Positions 24,661 through 35,320 of a stretch of DNA of 64,000 nt are shown piece after piece (positions within the stretch are counted from its first letter, which is position 1; the number at the start of each line of letters is the position of its first letter). This DNA comes from Sipunculus nudus. Taxonomy: Eukaryota > Annelida > Sipuncula > Golfingiida > Sipunculidae. The notes under the pieces are model-generated. The model had not been told where the DNA came from, made no database searches, and saw only the letters and a list, made by a program, of their open reading frames with translations. The translations under genes were made by a program, and so were the position numbers. Where the stretch lies: NCBI GenBank assembly GCA_026874595.1, contig CM049322.1, forward strand, positions 5,319,900 to 5,383,899, given 5' to 3'.

Positions 24661-26184
24661 CATTAAAAAAAAATCCATTTAATGACGAGTTACAATAAAA
24701 AGGGGTTGAAACTAAATTGTAATTAAATGATGTATCATATTATCATGGTTTGTTATTGTAAAGATGCTTGTAGATAAATATTCAACAAATATAAAGTTCC
24801 ATTAAATGTCTCCATAAAATGATAGTTTTTAAAATGAAAAAGGATTTAGCAAAAAAATGAAACTAAATTATGCATCATGTTATCATGATTTGTTTGTTAT
24901 TGTGATGGTTTATATATAAGAAGACTTTCTAGCGAGTTTATTTTAGTGTCGGATGATGTAAGATACCTAGATAATGGCTGCCCTCAGTGCACTTGCAGTT
25001 ATGGCTATATTGGATTATTTGGGAGGTATTGCCTATAACTTAGCCAAGTAATGAACATTTATTGTAATTTTTTTTCTTTGGCTATACACTTCCTGTCTGT
25101 GAATATGTTTGTTTTGAAAACATTTAATATCACTTTTTGTTGTTTATATGTAGTTTACCTTTTTTAAAATATTATTCTTAATTGTCTCGGAGGTAGTTTT
25201 CGGGTGTGTGTTGGGGGGGGGGGGGGGTTAATTGTCTGGAGGGTAGTTGTCCTAGGGCCGTGAGAGCAGGTGGTCCATGATCAATATTCCTGCGAATTTG
25301 GGCACTTCACAGCTGTACCTGTTCTTGAGGTAATTAGTAACACATTACATCAGTTATGAAAAACGTCATACTGTCATTTTTTTTTATTGGCAAACTCTGC
25401 AGTTCCGTTGAGATGTCATTTTGAAAATAGTTTGACTTCATTAATTCTCTATTTTTTAATTTTTATTCCTCTACGGAATTGTTAAATGTCATCTGTTTCG
25501 ACACTTATCTAACAGAAATTGAAAAAAATAATAATATTTCGGAGGCTAACATGTGCAGCATTCATGAAGTTATTTAGTAGCAAACCATATGTGCAAACAA
25601 GTCAACTTGTCAAATTTTGCATATGGCAAAATATGAAGTGACCTAAAGAAGCCCGTGAATATACACTAATTTAATTTCCATTATAGGTTTTTAAATTAAA
25701 ATAAAGATACAAATAAATAACTGACAAATGCTGGTAAAAAAAAACCAAAAAAAACATTTCGTCTCATAAAAAGTCTGTCGTTCATCATAGGTGGTAGCAT
25801 TAAAAGCTAAATTTCTCACACACATATTCATTACATGTTCAATATGTCTTTAAAATTTTGTTATGATTTCTTCAGCGGCTGTTTAAACATTTGGTTACAA
25901 GCAGTGTAGGAAGCGCCCTCTCATTAGTTTACATACAGTGAGTGAACTAATATTATTCCTGAAAAAAACACCTCACATAATTTGATATAAGATATTTGAC
26001 TTTTGTAAAAAAAAAATAAATAAAATAAATTATTATGTAGGACCAATGTGAACAGCCAGTGCAACACATTCTCTTAGGCAAAACATTATGTTTCATTTAA
26101 TTTGAAAGCAAGGGAAAAGATATCCTACATTTTACATTATTTTCATTGTTGTTATCAGAGGGCGCTTCTGAGTACTCCAACATT

Positions 26185-26420
26185 TGTAAGAGGAATTCAC
26201 TCGCGCCGAAGTGCAGCCAGGCCGACCTGCCAGCGACCTTACCAAGGGCCGGGATGGAAACCGCGGAAAGGAGAGGTCACCTGCCGAGTTTCTGTGTCAG
26301 TACGCTAGCCAAGTGCGGTCAAGTCTTTAACGACGGTTTTCAAGCTACTGACCCGGTGACACGTGACTGAGGGTGAGTTGTCACCTTCATTTTGGTGTGA
26401 GCTTCACGCTGAAGTTTACA
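26185..26420 (+). repeat. 5' LTR
   Basis: 236 bp, TGTAAGAGG...GAAGTTTACA, with perfect 5-bp terminal inversion TGTAA/TTACA. It is unusually short and GC-richer than the surroundings, and it contains CACGTGAC. No clear TATA box or AATAAA was seen. Confidence 0.95.
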
Positions 26421-26939
26421 TTTGGCGACGAAGATAAATATTTTTGTCAAATTTAGACAAAATTGAAGCGGGCCTCCCGACAATACCTCGATTGTCGCCC
26501 GCCTTGTCCGCAACGTATTGGTTGCGTTTTCAGCTGAGCATGCAACCCCGCTCTGCAGCCGTTTTACAGGCAGAATTATATGTCCAAGCGACCTATAACT
26601 TCTTCACACAATATCTAGATATAACCTTTCTTTCGGCCACTCACTATTCCTTTTAAATTCATTACTGTGCCCTGTTAAACCTGAAGTAAACAGACTGCAG
26701 CGCTAATTGCCTGCTGATCACGTGATCAGAGGGAGCGGCACACGTGAATGGACAATAGGTCTTTCTGGGATCAAACCTACCTGTTGTCAACAATTTAAGT
26801 AGTTTCAAAATTCACTCCTTAAGCAAAAATTTAATTACTTTATTAAATTACTCCCTCTTTTGTCAATTCTACCTATTATCTTGCTAATAGCCAGTATTCT
26901 GCCAGGACATCTGCTGTAAAACTAGTTCTGCATTCAGTG

Positions 26940-28190
26940 ACACTGAAATCACTGACACCAATAATTTCATTGAACCCAATTACAGTTTGTTCATTGTCAG
27001 TGATATTTGCACTGACATATTATTTGCAGTGAAAATCATTCACTGCATCTGGCTTTCACTGTCAGTGATATTTGCACTGACATATACTTGCAGTGAAATC
27101 ATTCATTGCATTTGGCTTTCACTGCCAGTGATATTTACACTGACATATACTTGCAGTGAAAATCATTCACTGCATTTGACTTTCATTGTCAGTGATATTT
27201 GCACTGACATATACTTGCAGTAAAAATCATTCACTGCATTTGGCTTTTACTGTCAGTGATATTTGCACTGGCATATACTTGCAGTAAAAATCATTCACTG
27301 CATTTGGCTTTTACTGTCAGTGATATTTGCACTGGCATATACTTGCAGTAAAAATCATTCACTGCATTTGGCTTTTACTGTCAGTGATATTTGCACTGGC
27401 ATATACTTGCATTGAAATCATTCACTGCATTTGGCTTTCACTGTCAGTGATATTTGCACTGACATATACTTGCAGTGAAATCATTCACTGCATTTGGCTT
27501 TCACTGTCAGTGATATTTGCACTGACATATACTTGCAGTAAAAATCATTCACTGCATTTGGCTTTTACTGTCAGTGATATTTGCACTGGCATATACTTGC
27601 AGTAAAAATCATTCACTGCATTTGGCTTTTACTGTCAGTGATATTTGCACTGGCATATACTTGCAGTAAAAATCATTCACTGCATTTGGCTTTTACTGTC
27701 AGTGATATTTGCACTGGCATATACTTGCATTGAAATCATTCACTGCATTTGGCTTTCACTGTCAGTGATATTTGCACTGACACATACTTGCAGTGAAATC
27801 ATTCACTGCATTTGGCTTTCATTGTCAGTGATATTTGCACTGACATATACTTGCAGTAAAAATCATTCACTGCATTTGGCTTTTACTGTCAGTGATATTT
27901 GCACTGGCATATACTTGCATTGAAATCATTCACTGCATTTGGCTTTCCCTGTCAGTGATATTTGCACTGACATATACTTGCAGTGAAATCATTCACTGCA
28001 TTTGGCTTTCACTGTCAGTGATATTTACACTGACATACAAGATTTTCACTGCATTTGGGTTTCACTGTCAGTGATATTTGCACTGACATATACTTGCAGT
28101 GAAAATCATTCACTGCATTTGGCTTTCATTGTCAGTGATATTTGCACTGACATATACTTGCAGTGCAATACACATTCACTGTCAGTGGTC
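26940..28190 (+). repeat. 63-bp hairpin-forming minisatellite in the retrotransposon leader
   Basis: About 19 units of 63-64 bp read TTCACTGTCAGTGATATTTG then CACTGACATATACTTGCAG and onward. Each unit contains CACTG-T-CAGTG, and many contain TGCAGTGAA-ATCA-TTCACTGCA, a perfect 9-bp stem with a 4-base loop. A five-unit block repeats at 318 bp (27,327 and 27,645). It lies between the primer site and the first coding frame. Confidence 0.92.
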
Positions 28191-29213
28191 CATTCACTGC
28201 CATTTACTTACAGTGACCAGACCTCGCTGTAAGTAGCTACACTTGTAAGTGCTTTATATTTAAGCGAGTTGCTCAGACTTTTAACTAGTCAGTCTATGCA
28301 GCCCATAGTCTATATTTAAGCTGTGTTTTATTACTGTGCCCTTGCTACACCACACCTTGTCACAACTAATCCAGAAAAACAAGTAACAGTAATAATATAA
28401 TAGTACAGCATTGTCTCATGACTTAAGCATCAAGGTATTTCCCTACCAGTTTTCATTACTTTCAGTTATAAACTTACTACACTTATCATTGAGAGTTGCC
28501 AGTTGCTGTAACTTTAAGTGATTGACTTACTACCTTGATTACTAAGCACATTTCTATTGACATTATTTGGGCAGTGTCTTTGTAGTTTGTACTACATTAA
28601 AGATCCCCTGGCTGTCAATGAGCTGCTCACTGAGCCATTCTCAAACATACTGATAAATTTATTGTGCCCCTTAGCCTTTTTAGTGCAGGTCACTTATTTT
28701 GGCACTATTTTTTTGGAAGTATCTAATACTTAGGGCTCAGCTTAAGTCATTTTGTCTTATTGACTAATCACCTTAGCCCTTCTGTATACTAGCTTTTTGC
28801 AGTTTGGTGCATAAGTTTTCTCTTTCATTAAACTGGGAGCCTGTATTTCTTTGTTTATATCTAAATCATCTCTGTCTGTTATATCTATTCTGTGCTCATG
28901 TCATTACAGTATATAATCTCATTGTTCATATGGCTTGGTGCTTGAGCTTATCAGTTGCATATCTTTTGTATATGTTACATATATGCGTGAACAGTTGGTA
29001 CAGCTGAAAACTTCACCTGTCCCAGCTCACTAAGCTACTAACCTTATATAATTTCAGTTTCATATTTGGCTTATTAAAGCAGTTGTTTACAGCTTCTAGT
29101 AAGCCCTGCTCTTTGTTTACTTTCTTCACCTTGCATTAAAAAATAAAGGGGGCGAGTGAAGGAAGGAAGCAGAGTGATTGCTATAGCCTGTTGTACTCAC
29201 TTATCTTTAAAGA

Positions 29214-29831
29214 ATGGCTAGGCATAAGCGATTAGATGTTTGTAAGGCGTCAGCCAGACAGATGGCCGAACATTTGCCTGATATACTTACGAAAGACTCC
29301 GCCAAAGAGATCATCCTGCTAAGAGATGAAAACCCAGCCTTTGGCCCAGACGATCTTGAATGTGTGACTGGAGTCTTGGCCACAACATGGCTCCAGCTCG
29401 TTCAAGAGGGGAGACTGCATTTCTCAAATACAGAACAAAGATCTGAAATCCAAGAGGACGACAGTGCTCCAGCAAATGTGGAAAAAAGTGGGATAGCCCA
29501 TAGTGATCCCAAAATCGGCCAGCTGTTACGAGCCCATCCCAAACAAGGAGTGTATGGGGGAAATGCTACAAAATACAGCGGTAAAACCAGAGGCTCTGAT
29601 AGTACCCCAAACACCATACAGGATATAGCCGATACGATGCCATCATCAGGCATATTGGCTTTAAGTGCACCCAGCCGATGTCGACAGGTAGGCTCAGTCG
29701 GCACAGCATCTAATTCAACGATGGGCTACTCATGCCACTCAGACGAGGAGGGCAACCAGCTCACTATCCATGAGGTCCCGAGCCAACCCCACATCGTGAA
29801 CCTCCTCCTAGGAGGCCAAGAGTGTCATTAG
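29214..29831 (+). CDS. Retrotransposon first frame, possible N-terminal Gag
   Basis: A 205-codon frame starts MARHKRLDVCKASARQMAEH. It has no motif I recognise. It ends in a 58-bp overlap with the gag frame (one base back), which is open from 29,774. The overlap has no X-XXY-YYZ heptamer, so the break is either an old one-base mutation or a separate start for Gag. The charged N-terminus could be a matrix-like region. Confidence 0.6.
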   Translation: MARHKRLDVCKASARQMAEHLPDILTKDSAKEIILLRDENPAFGPDDLECVTGVLATTWLQLVQEGRLHFSNTEQRSEIQEDDSAPANVEKSGIAHSDPKIGQLLRAHPKQGVYGGNATKYSGKTRGSDSTPNTIQDIADTMPSSGILALSAPSRCRQVGSVGTASNSTMGYSCHSDEEGNQLTIHEVPSQPHIVNLLLGGQECH

Positions 29832-31255
29832 TCACAAGTCGCTCAGCAACAAGAAACCGCAACCCAAGCCAACATCTGGATGCAGGCCCTTGTCATGATC
29901 AAGAACCATATTATCATAGCTATGATGTTCCCCTGTCTCAGGTGCAACGGAGACCAGACAGGGACAATCTGCATGTTCGAGACAGGGAACCAGCTTCCTG
30001 GGAGATGAGACATAGTCACGAAACAATGAGACACTCAAGGTCTGTGCAATCGAGGGAGCGAATACCAAGGCGTTATGTGGAATATCTCCCTGTAGAGGAT
30101 CACAGGCCTAGGAGTTGCAAACAATCAGGAAGATGGCGGAGGGATCATGGAAACTCAAGCACGTCAGAGAGTTCAGATAGCTCAAGTGATCGTGAATACA
30201 GATGTCTGAAGAGAAAGCACACTAAGCACCGCCATCATAGCTCCAGTTCAGATAGCTCAGAGGAGGGACATGGTGGTCATCACAGGGCCCACATAGGTCG
30301 CTCTTGTAGCCCCCAGGCGCCAAAGTTAATAACCTTTTCTGGTGGTGATAGCAGCAACTGGGACAGCTTTATTTACCAATTCAGCAGGTATGCAGAACGG
30401 TGTGGATGGTCCAGTCGTAAACGTGCAGAACGCCTTCTAGACTGCCTTTCGGGTAAAGCACTAGACTATGTGAGGGAACTTAGGCTGGTCTCTGATTTCC
30501 GAACCTTGACCCGCAAGCTAAGCAAGCGTTTTGGAATTAGTGAGGCGCCCATCACGGTTCGTAGGGAGTTGCAGTATTTGAAACAGGAGGAGAGACAAAC
30601 GTTGGAGGAGTTTGGCCAGAAGGTCCTATTTCAAGTCATGAACGGCTTCCCCGAGGCAAAAGAATCCACTGTGGAGCAATTAGCGGTCGAGTACTTCCTG
30701 AAAGGTTGCCTCGACAAAAAGGCAGCAGCCACAGCTATGTGCAAAAACCCATCAAAGGTACACAAAGCGGTGCAATATGTGAAAGATGCTGCTAACAACT
30801 ATAAGGCAATTTATGGCAAGTCATCACTGCCAGTCCGCAGGGTAAGTTTCCAGAGTCATCCAGACTCGGAGGAGACCAGCCATTCAGTCAGGGCCACGAG
30901 TGTTAGGGATGCTCCCAACTTTGAGTCTGCTAGACTCTGTGAATCAACAGGCAGTTCTGGATTTGAGATGAGAATGAACGAACGAATGGAAAAAATGAAC
31001 GAGCAATTCAATGAAAGGATGAGCCGTTTAGAATCTATGCTCCAAACGTTGATGGAACCATCAAGGTCAAGATCTAGGTCACCAAGTTACAGTCGTTCAC
31101 CCCAGAGACCTGAAGAAACAGTTTGCTTTAAATGCCACCAAAAGGGCCATTTCAAACAAGATTGCCTGAGTAAATCACAGACAGGCCAGGAAACGGCACA
31201 GGGTTTAAATGCCAAAGGGTTGGGTCCACTGGCCAAGACTCAACCCGACTCCTAA
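29822..31255 (+). CDS. gag: Gag polyprotein with CCHC zinc knuckle
   Basis: 477 codons counted from a GTG; the first ATG is near 30,005. Residues about 70-160 are Ser/His/Arg-rich. Residues about 165-345 read as a retrotransposon capsid (LITFSGGDSSNWDSFIYQF, FGISEAPITVRRELQYL, TLEEFGQKVLFQV). A short coiled coil (MNERMEKMNEQFNERMSRLE) and an SRSRS stretch precede the knuckle CFKCHQKGHFKQDC (CX2CX4HX4C, residues 435-448). Gag packages element RNA into particles. The frame overlaps protease in the -1 frame. Confidence 0.9.
   Translation: MSLVTSRSATRNRNPSQHLDAGPCHDQEPYYHSYDVPLSQVQRRPDRDNLHVRDREPASWEMRHSHETMRHSRSVQSRERIPRRYVEYLPVEDHRPRSCKQSGRWRRDHGNSSTSESSDSSSDREYRCLKRKHTKHRHHSSSSDSSEEGHGGHHRAHIGRSCSPQAPKLITFSGGDSSNWDSFIYQFSRYAERCGWSSRKRAERLLDCLSGKALDYVRELRLVSDFRTLTRKLSKRFGISEAPITVRRELQYLKQEERQTLEEFGQKVLFQVMNGFPEAKESTVEQLAVEYFLKGCLDKKAAATAMCKNPSKVHKAVQYVKDAANNYKAIYGKSSLPVRRVSFQSHPDSEETSHSVRATSVRDAPNFESARLCESTGSSGFEMRMNERMEKMNEQFNERMSRLESMLQTLMEPSRSRSRSPSYSRSPQRPEETVCFKCHQKGHFKQDCLSKSQTGQETAQGLNAKGLGPLAKTQPDS
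31201..31210 (+). promoter_or_regulatory. Tandem -1 frameshift slippery sites, gag/protease
   Basis: GGGTTTAAAT read in the gag frame is CAG GGT TTA AAT. It contains two overlapping X-XXY-YYZ heptamers, G-GGT-TTA and T-TTA-AAT. They lie 35 bases after the zinc knuckle and 42 bases before the gag stop. The -1 frame is open from here through the protease. A downstream pseudoknot was not verified. Confidence 0.7.
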
Positions 31256-31602
31256 ATGGCCATCTGGAAGCAAAGGAAAATGTAATCGAGCCGAGCCTTG
31301 CACCTGGGGTTTACGGGCAATTAAAGAAAGATCAAGACCTGGTGACCATTGAAGCAAATGGGACTTTTGGTAGAGGGCAATCACTGGTGGTGCCCGTTGA
31401 GTTAAATCGAATAAGAGCAAATGCAACAGTAGACAGTGCCGCACAGGTGTCCATTTTGAGCAAAGACCAGTTTGAGCAGATACCGGCCGGCGAACTCATC
31501 AATACAAACCAAGTAAACCTGAAAAGTATTGAAAAAGATGCTAGTCTTATCCCAAATGTCAAAGTCGATGGCAGAACACAAACTTGGGGACAAGCAGTAT
31601 GA
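31211..31602 (+). CDS. pro: Retropepsin-like protease
   Basis: This is the -1 frame relative to gag, open through the slippery site to TGA at 31,600. It contains ATVDSAAQVSILS; the Asp-Ser-Ala triad is a variant of the D(T/S)G active site with Ala for Gly. It ends at WGQAV, while the homologous continuation YEWQWYVTDITD appears in the +1 frame. The protease and the rest of Pol are therefore separated by one frame, most simply a one-base change between about 31,585 and 31,600. Confidence 0.8.
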
Positions 31603-34501
31603 ATGGCAGTGGTATGTAACAGACATAACAGACCTGCTTCGCGTAAAATTCCTGACAGCCAAGAAGTGTTCCATGAACTTTGCCACCAACACTAAATTCA
31701 TGCCAGAAAATACAGTACTAGCATCTCTTAAGCAGACTTACAATGGACAGCTGTGCCCAGTTTATGTGGTTACCACTGGAAGAAGGCATAACATACCGCC
31801 TAACACGGTTTCTCGAATCAAGATGAAAGTGCTAGGTGCAATGAATGGCCTTGAATTCATCATGGAACCCCTCGGCAGAAACTTGAAAGGACTCCTTGTG
31901 TCAACCGCTTACACCAGAGAAGACGGGTTCCTCAGTTTGATAAACTACTCTGACCATCATGTGACACTGGAAGCTGGGGTCAGTATTGGCACTGCCTTAG
32001 AGATTGAAGAAACAATTGTCCCACAAGATCAGAACAATGGGGATTGGAACAAGGGTGGTGGTGAGGCTTGTTCGGAATCGGCCTTGCTGGTCTGGGTAAG
32101 CGAACCACCATTCAGCACTTACCTGGACCAAACAGCTTCACTGACGGATACAGGGGGCTCCAGTGTTGAGAAAACAAAAGTGTTGGGCTGCTTCGTCCTA
32201 ACACCAGAACAAAGGAGGTACTGCACCATGCGGAAGGAGCTCCTTGCAATTATGAGATTCTGCCGGCACTTCAGTCACTACGTTTTGGGAAGGAGGTTCA
32301 TTGTCAGGACAGATCATAATTGCCAAGCTTGGCTCGTGCCATTAAGATACATCAAGGAACAGTTAACAAAACGGATTGAGGAGCTGGCAAAGTTTGTAAT
32401 TATGCAATGGCCAGGCGTGATACATCAGAGCGAAGGTACGCTTTCCCGTTTGCAAGATCTATTGGACAGGTGCAATTATTATCAAGCTGTCTGCGATGGG
32501 GAACACCTTCCTTGCAGGGGTTGCCGGAACTGCATCATGGCTCATTACCTGTGGGAGAGTTTCCACAATGATGTCGACGACATGTTGCCATTGGGGATGA
32601 GGCAGCTCGATGCCTGCATCTCAGACAGCCCAGATTCCCAGTTTCAGGCAGCCAAGCCGCCGGGTTGGGACTCAGCAGTTTGTGGTGCAGGTAATTGGTT
32701 TGCCTCGCCTGGTAAGCACATTGTACTTGCCACGACAGTCCAGCAATGTGAGGAAAGTTCCCAAGAGAAGGAGGCAGCACCATCCAATCCGGTGCAGGAA
32801 TACCCTTCAACTGAACTTGCTGAGTTACAGGAACAGGTCCCCAACAACATCAGTTCAGTGATATTATGGTTGTCATCTGAAGACTACAATGAAATGCTGA
32901 CGCAGGCAGACTTCATTCTGAACAGCCAGGCGACTAAGTGGCTATGGTCGCTCAAGTCTAAGCTGTTGCTGAAGGATCAGGTACTGCACTACAAAGGGGA
33001 GGACACAGCTGGCTCTTGGGCATACCTTGTTGTTTCTCGGTCACTGCAAGCAGAAGTTTTGAGCATTTGCCACGGTAGTAAAGCTGCAGCACACATTGGC
33101 TTTGAGGAATCGCTCACAAGACTGAAATGTTCTTTCATTTGGTACCAGATGAGGCAAGATTGTAAGTTACACTGCCAGACGTGTGACTTGTGCCACAAGA
33201 ATAAGAAGGCCACGAAAAGACCTAGTCACACTGGTTATCCAATGGAGAGAGTACATTTAGATGTGTTAGTCTCTTTCACTGATAGTGAGGCAGGAAACAA
33301 ATACGTAGCAATGATGGTTGACCAGATCCCTAAGTGGGTAGGCTGTGCTACAGTTCCAGAACAATCAACTTCCACCATTGTCACCAAGTTCTTGGAGTAT
33401 TTTGTCAGCACGTTTGGATGTCCTAAATATGTGCACACTGACCAGGGCACCAATTTTGGATCGCAGATATTCTCGTCTCTGTGCAGGATGCTGGATATAG
33501 CCCATACCAGGACGACACCGTACCACCCAAGCTCCAACAAACAGCTTGAAAGGCAAAATAGGACACTCCTCCAAATGATACGTTGTCTGAACGATGGGAA
33601 TGTTAAAGATTGGGACCATGATTTTCCAAGGATAGCTATGGCTTTGCACTCAAAGGTGAACAGTTCAACTGGTTTCTCTGACAACCAGGTCATGCTAGGG
33701 AGAAAAGTAGTCAAACCCGAGGATCTTATCATTGGCACAGCAACTGGCGGAAACAAAGACTCCCAGGGGTGTAGCGTAAACCAGTGGGTCAAGGACCTTA
33801 GGGACAGGCTAACTAAGATCCACGAACATGTCAGGCAAAATCTGAAGATGAGACAAACCTATCAGAAGAGGCACTATGATCTTGAGTCACGCGAGAGAGA
33901 GTTCGAACCTGGTGAACTGGTGTATGAGTTAGATAAAACCACCAATAAGGGCACCAGCCCAAAGCCACAGCCAGTATACAAGGGACCATACTTGGTGATC
34001 GTCAGCAGGCATCCCCTCTACAGTGTGAAGACTAGGAGACGCGACAGTTTCATACACTACAATAACTTGAAGGCTTGTCGTACAAAGCACCTACCATTTT
34101 GGCTTCGCCAGGCCAGGATCCAGTTTTTAAAGGAGCAAAACCCTGAGCAAGAAGAAGCCAGCGATAGACACTTTGATGCAAACAGTGATTCTCAAGTCAC
34201 AGGAAACCTATATTCGGAATCAGATCTAGAGGAATCAGACCTTTCAATAAGCGGACTCTCTGCTCACGAAGGTTCTGATGTCTCAGAGGCAGCTATATGG
34301 ACGTCGGACCCTGAAGTGGAACGCTCTCAGGTGGTAGCTGAGAGAGAAAAAGGTGTCCATGACAGTGAAACTCAGAATCAGGCTCTGCAACTTGGGGGGA
34401 AAAGGACCATCGCACCACCCGCAGAGGCCGCAGGTTCCAGAGTCCGAGGCACCTTCAAGATTTTGCTAAATAAGTGCTTAGATATGTTACGTATTAGATA
34501 A
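31529..34501 (+). CDS. pol: Pol remnant: spacer, partial RNase H, integrase; RT absent
   Basis: 990 codons without a stop. Early residues carry the protease/RT spacer (WYVTDITD, RNLKGLLVSTAY, LEAGVSIGTA). At about residue 229 the sequence is already in RNase H (LTPEQRRYCTMRKELLAIM, FIVRTDHN). No RT palm (no YxDD) and no N-terminal RNase H Asp exist between. The integrase has an HHCC zinc site (CHGSKAAAHIGF, CQTCDLCHKNK) and a DD35E core: D578 (HLDVLV), D638 (HTDQGTNFG) and E674 (QLERQNRTL). An SH3-like C-terminal part (VYKGPYLVIV) follows, then an acidic tail. Integrase inserts element cDNA into host DNA. No chromodomain seen. Confidence 0.9.
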   Translation: MKKMLVLSQMSKSMAEHKLGDKQYEWQWYVTDITDLLRVKFLTAKKCSMNFATNTKFMPENTVLASLKQTYNGQLCPVYVVTTGRRHNIPPNTVSRIKMKVLGAMNGLEFIMEPLGRNLKGLLVSTAYTREDGFLSLINYSDHHVTLEAGVSIGTALEIEETIVPQDQNNGDWNKGGGEACSESALLVWVSEPPFSTYLDQTASLTDTGGSSVEKTKVLGCFVLTPEQRRYCTMRKELLAIMRFCRHFSHYVLGRRFIVRTDHNCQAWLVPLRYIKEQLTKRIEELAKFVIMQWPGVIHQSEGTLSRLQDLLDRCNYYQAVCDGEHLPCRGCRNCIMAHYLWESFHNDVDDMLPLGMRQLDACISDSPDSQFQAAKPPGWDSAVCGAGNWFASPGKHIVLATTVQQCEESSQEKEAAPSNPVQEYPSTELAELQEQVPNNISSVILWLSSEDYNEMLTQADFILNSQATKWLWSLKSKLLLKDQVLHYKGEDTAGSWAYLVVSRSLQAEVLSICHGSKAAAHIGFEESLTRLKCSFIWYQMRQDCKLHCQTCDLCHKNKKATKRPSHTGYPMERVHLDVLVSFTDSEAGNKYVAMMVDQIPKWVGCATVPEQSTSTIVTKFLEYFVSTFGCPKYVHTDQGTNFGSQIFSSLCRMLDIAHTRTTPYHPSSNKQLERQNRTLLQMIRCLNDGNVKDWDHDFPRIAMALHSKVNSSTGFSDNQVMLGRKVVKPEDLIIGTATGGNKDSQGCSVNQWVKDLRDRLTKIHEHVRQNLKMRQTYQKRHYDLESREREFEPGELVYELDKTTNKGTSPKPQPVYKGPYLVIVSRHPLYSVKTRRRDSFIHYNNLKACRTKHLPFWLRQARIQFLKEQNPEQEEASDRHFDANSDSQVTGNLYSESDLEESDLSISGLSAHEGSDVSEAAIWTSDPEVERSQVVAEREKGVHDSETQNQALQLGGKRTIAPPAEAAGSRVRGTFKILLNKCLDMLRIR

Positions 34502-35084
34502 GTTAACTAACATAGTTAAGAGACTTTATCTGCAGTGGAGATGCAACGGATGGTTTTTGTCCCTTGCAGATGAAACTTGCACAGAAACACGAGTTTGTTC
34601 TGGATTATGAGGAGTGCACTGAATCTCCAGAGCCTCCTCTTAATCTTAGTAATGCATCCAGCTGCATGGTGGCTTAGTAATGTTTGTAACGGTTGGATGT
34701 GAAGCGGCCTAGTTCTGCTCTCATCCATGCATGATTCAGTTTACTTTGTTCGTTAAGTACTGAGGTATACAATATCACTCGACAGCGTGAAGGCTGGTTA
34801 TCAGGATGAGTGAATATGAGGCGGCCCTGTCCTGCCTGTGTTCATGATGTACACCAGCTCGCATATTGTCAGGGAAGTAGGGCCTGAAGACAATTTTAAT
34901 ATGAATCCTCGTATATTTTCGAAATGATAAGTATTTGTCTCAGTGTGTCGAGTAATTGAACTGTAATTTGATATCTTTGTTTTGTCATATAATAGACAAA
35001 AGTGAAATAACCCTGATAAATGATGATGTGTTTTAAAGACATTCTGCTACAGTCACACCAGCCAGTCTATGGAAAGGGGAGGGA
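34502..35084 (+). other. Retrotransposon 3' untranslated region and polypurine tract
   Basis: No coding sense found. The last 14 bases, GGAAAGGGGAGGGA, are the likely primer for plus-strand synthesis. Confidence 0.7.
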
Positions 35085-35320
35085 TGTAAGAGGAATGCAC
35101 TTGCGCCGAAGTGCAGCCAGGCCGACCTGCCAGCGACCTTACCAAGGGCCGGGATGGAAACCGCGAAAAGGAGAGGTCACCTGCCGAGTTTCTGTGTCAG
35201 TACGCTAGCCAAGTGCGGTCAAGTCTTTAACGACGGTTTTCAAGCTACTGACCCGGTGACACGTGACTGAGGGTGAGTTGTCACCTTCATTTTTGTGTGA
35301 GCTTCACGCTGAAGTTTACA
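35085..35320 (+). repeat. 3' LTR
   Basis: Same length as the 5' LTR, with about four substitutions (near offsets 12, 17, 80 and 208). Preceded directly by the purine-rich tract. Confidence 0.95.

Larger units (their letters stand above)
21255..26184. other. 3' flank and intergenic DNA, no further gene recognised
   Basis: After the PIH1D2-like stop codon I see a dispersed repeat, poly-C and poly-G runs and a block rich in inverted GATC motifs (23,880-24,660). Open frames are short and lack family motifs. Confidence 0.6.
26185..35320 (+). mobile_element. Full-length Ty3/Gypsy-type LTR retrotransposon lacking RT
   Basis: Two 236-bp direct LTRs (26185-26420, 35085-35320) start TGTAA and end TTACA. 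They differ at about four positions. CATT flanks both ends (26181-26184, 35321-35324) as a target duplication. TGGCGACGAAG just inside the left LTR is a likely tRNA primer site, and GGAAAGGGGAGGGA abuts the right LTR as polypurine tract. Internal order is a leader with minisatellite, an unknown first frame, gag with zinc knuckle, protease, partial RNase H and integrase. That order (RNase H before integrase) and the integrase type place it with Ty3/Gypsy. The RT palm is missing, so the copy cannot be autonomous, although the low LTR divergence implies recent insertion. Confidence 0.95.

Noticed and set aside
26987-28232. Open frames repeating SVIFALTYTC and IIHCIWL
   Set aside because: These come from the 63-bp unit being divisible by three; 64-bp units break them repeatedly.
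29402-33792. Minus-strand frames of 60-185 codons inside the retrotransposon
   Set aside because: They lie opposite gag and pol, lack domains, and are explained by the composition of the plus-strand genes.
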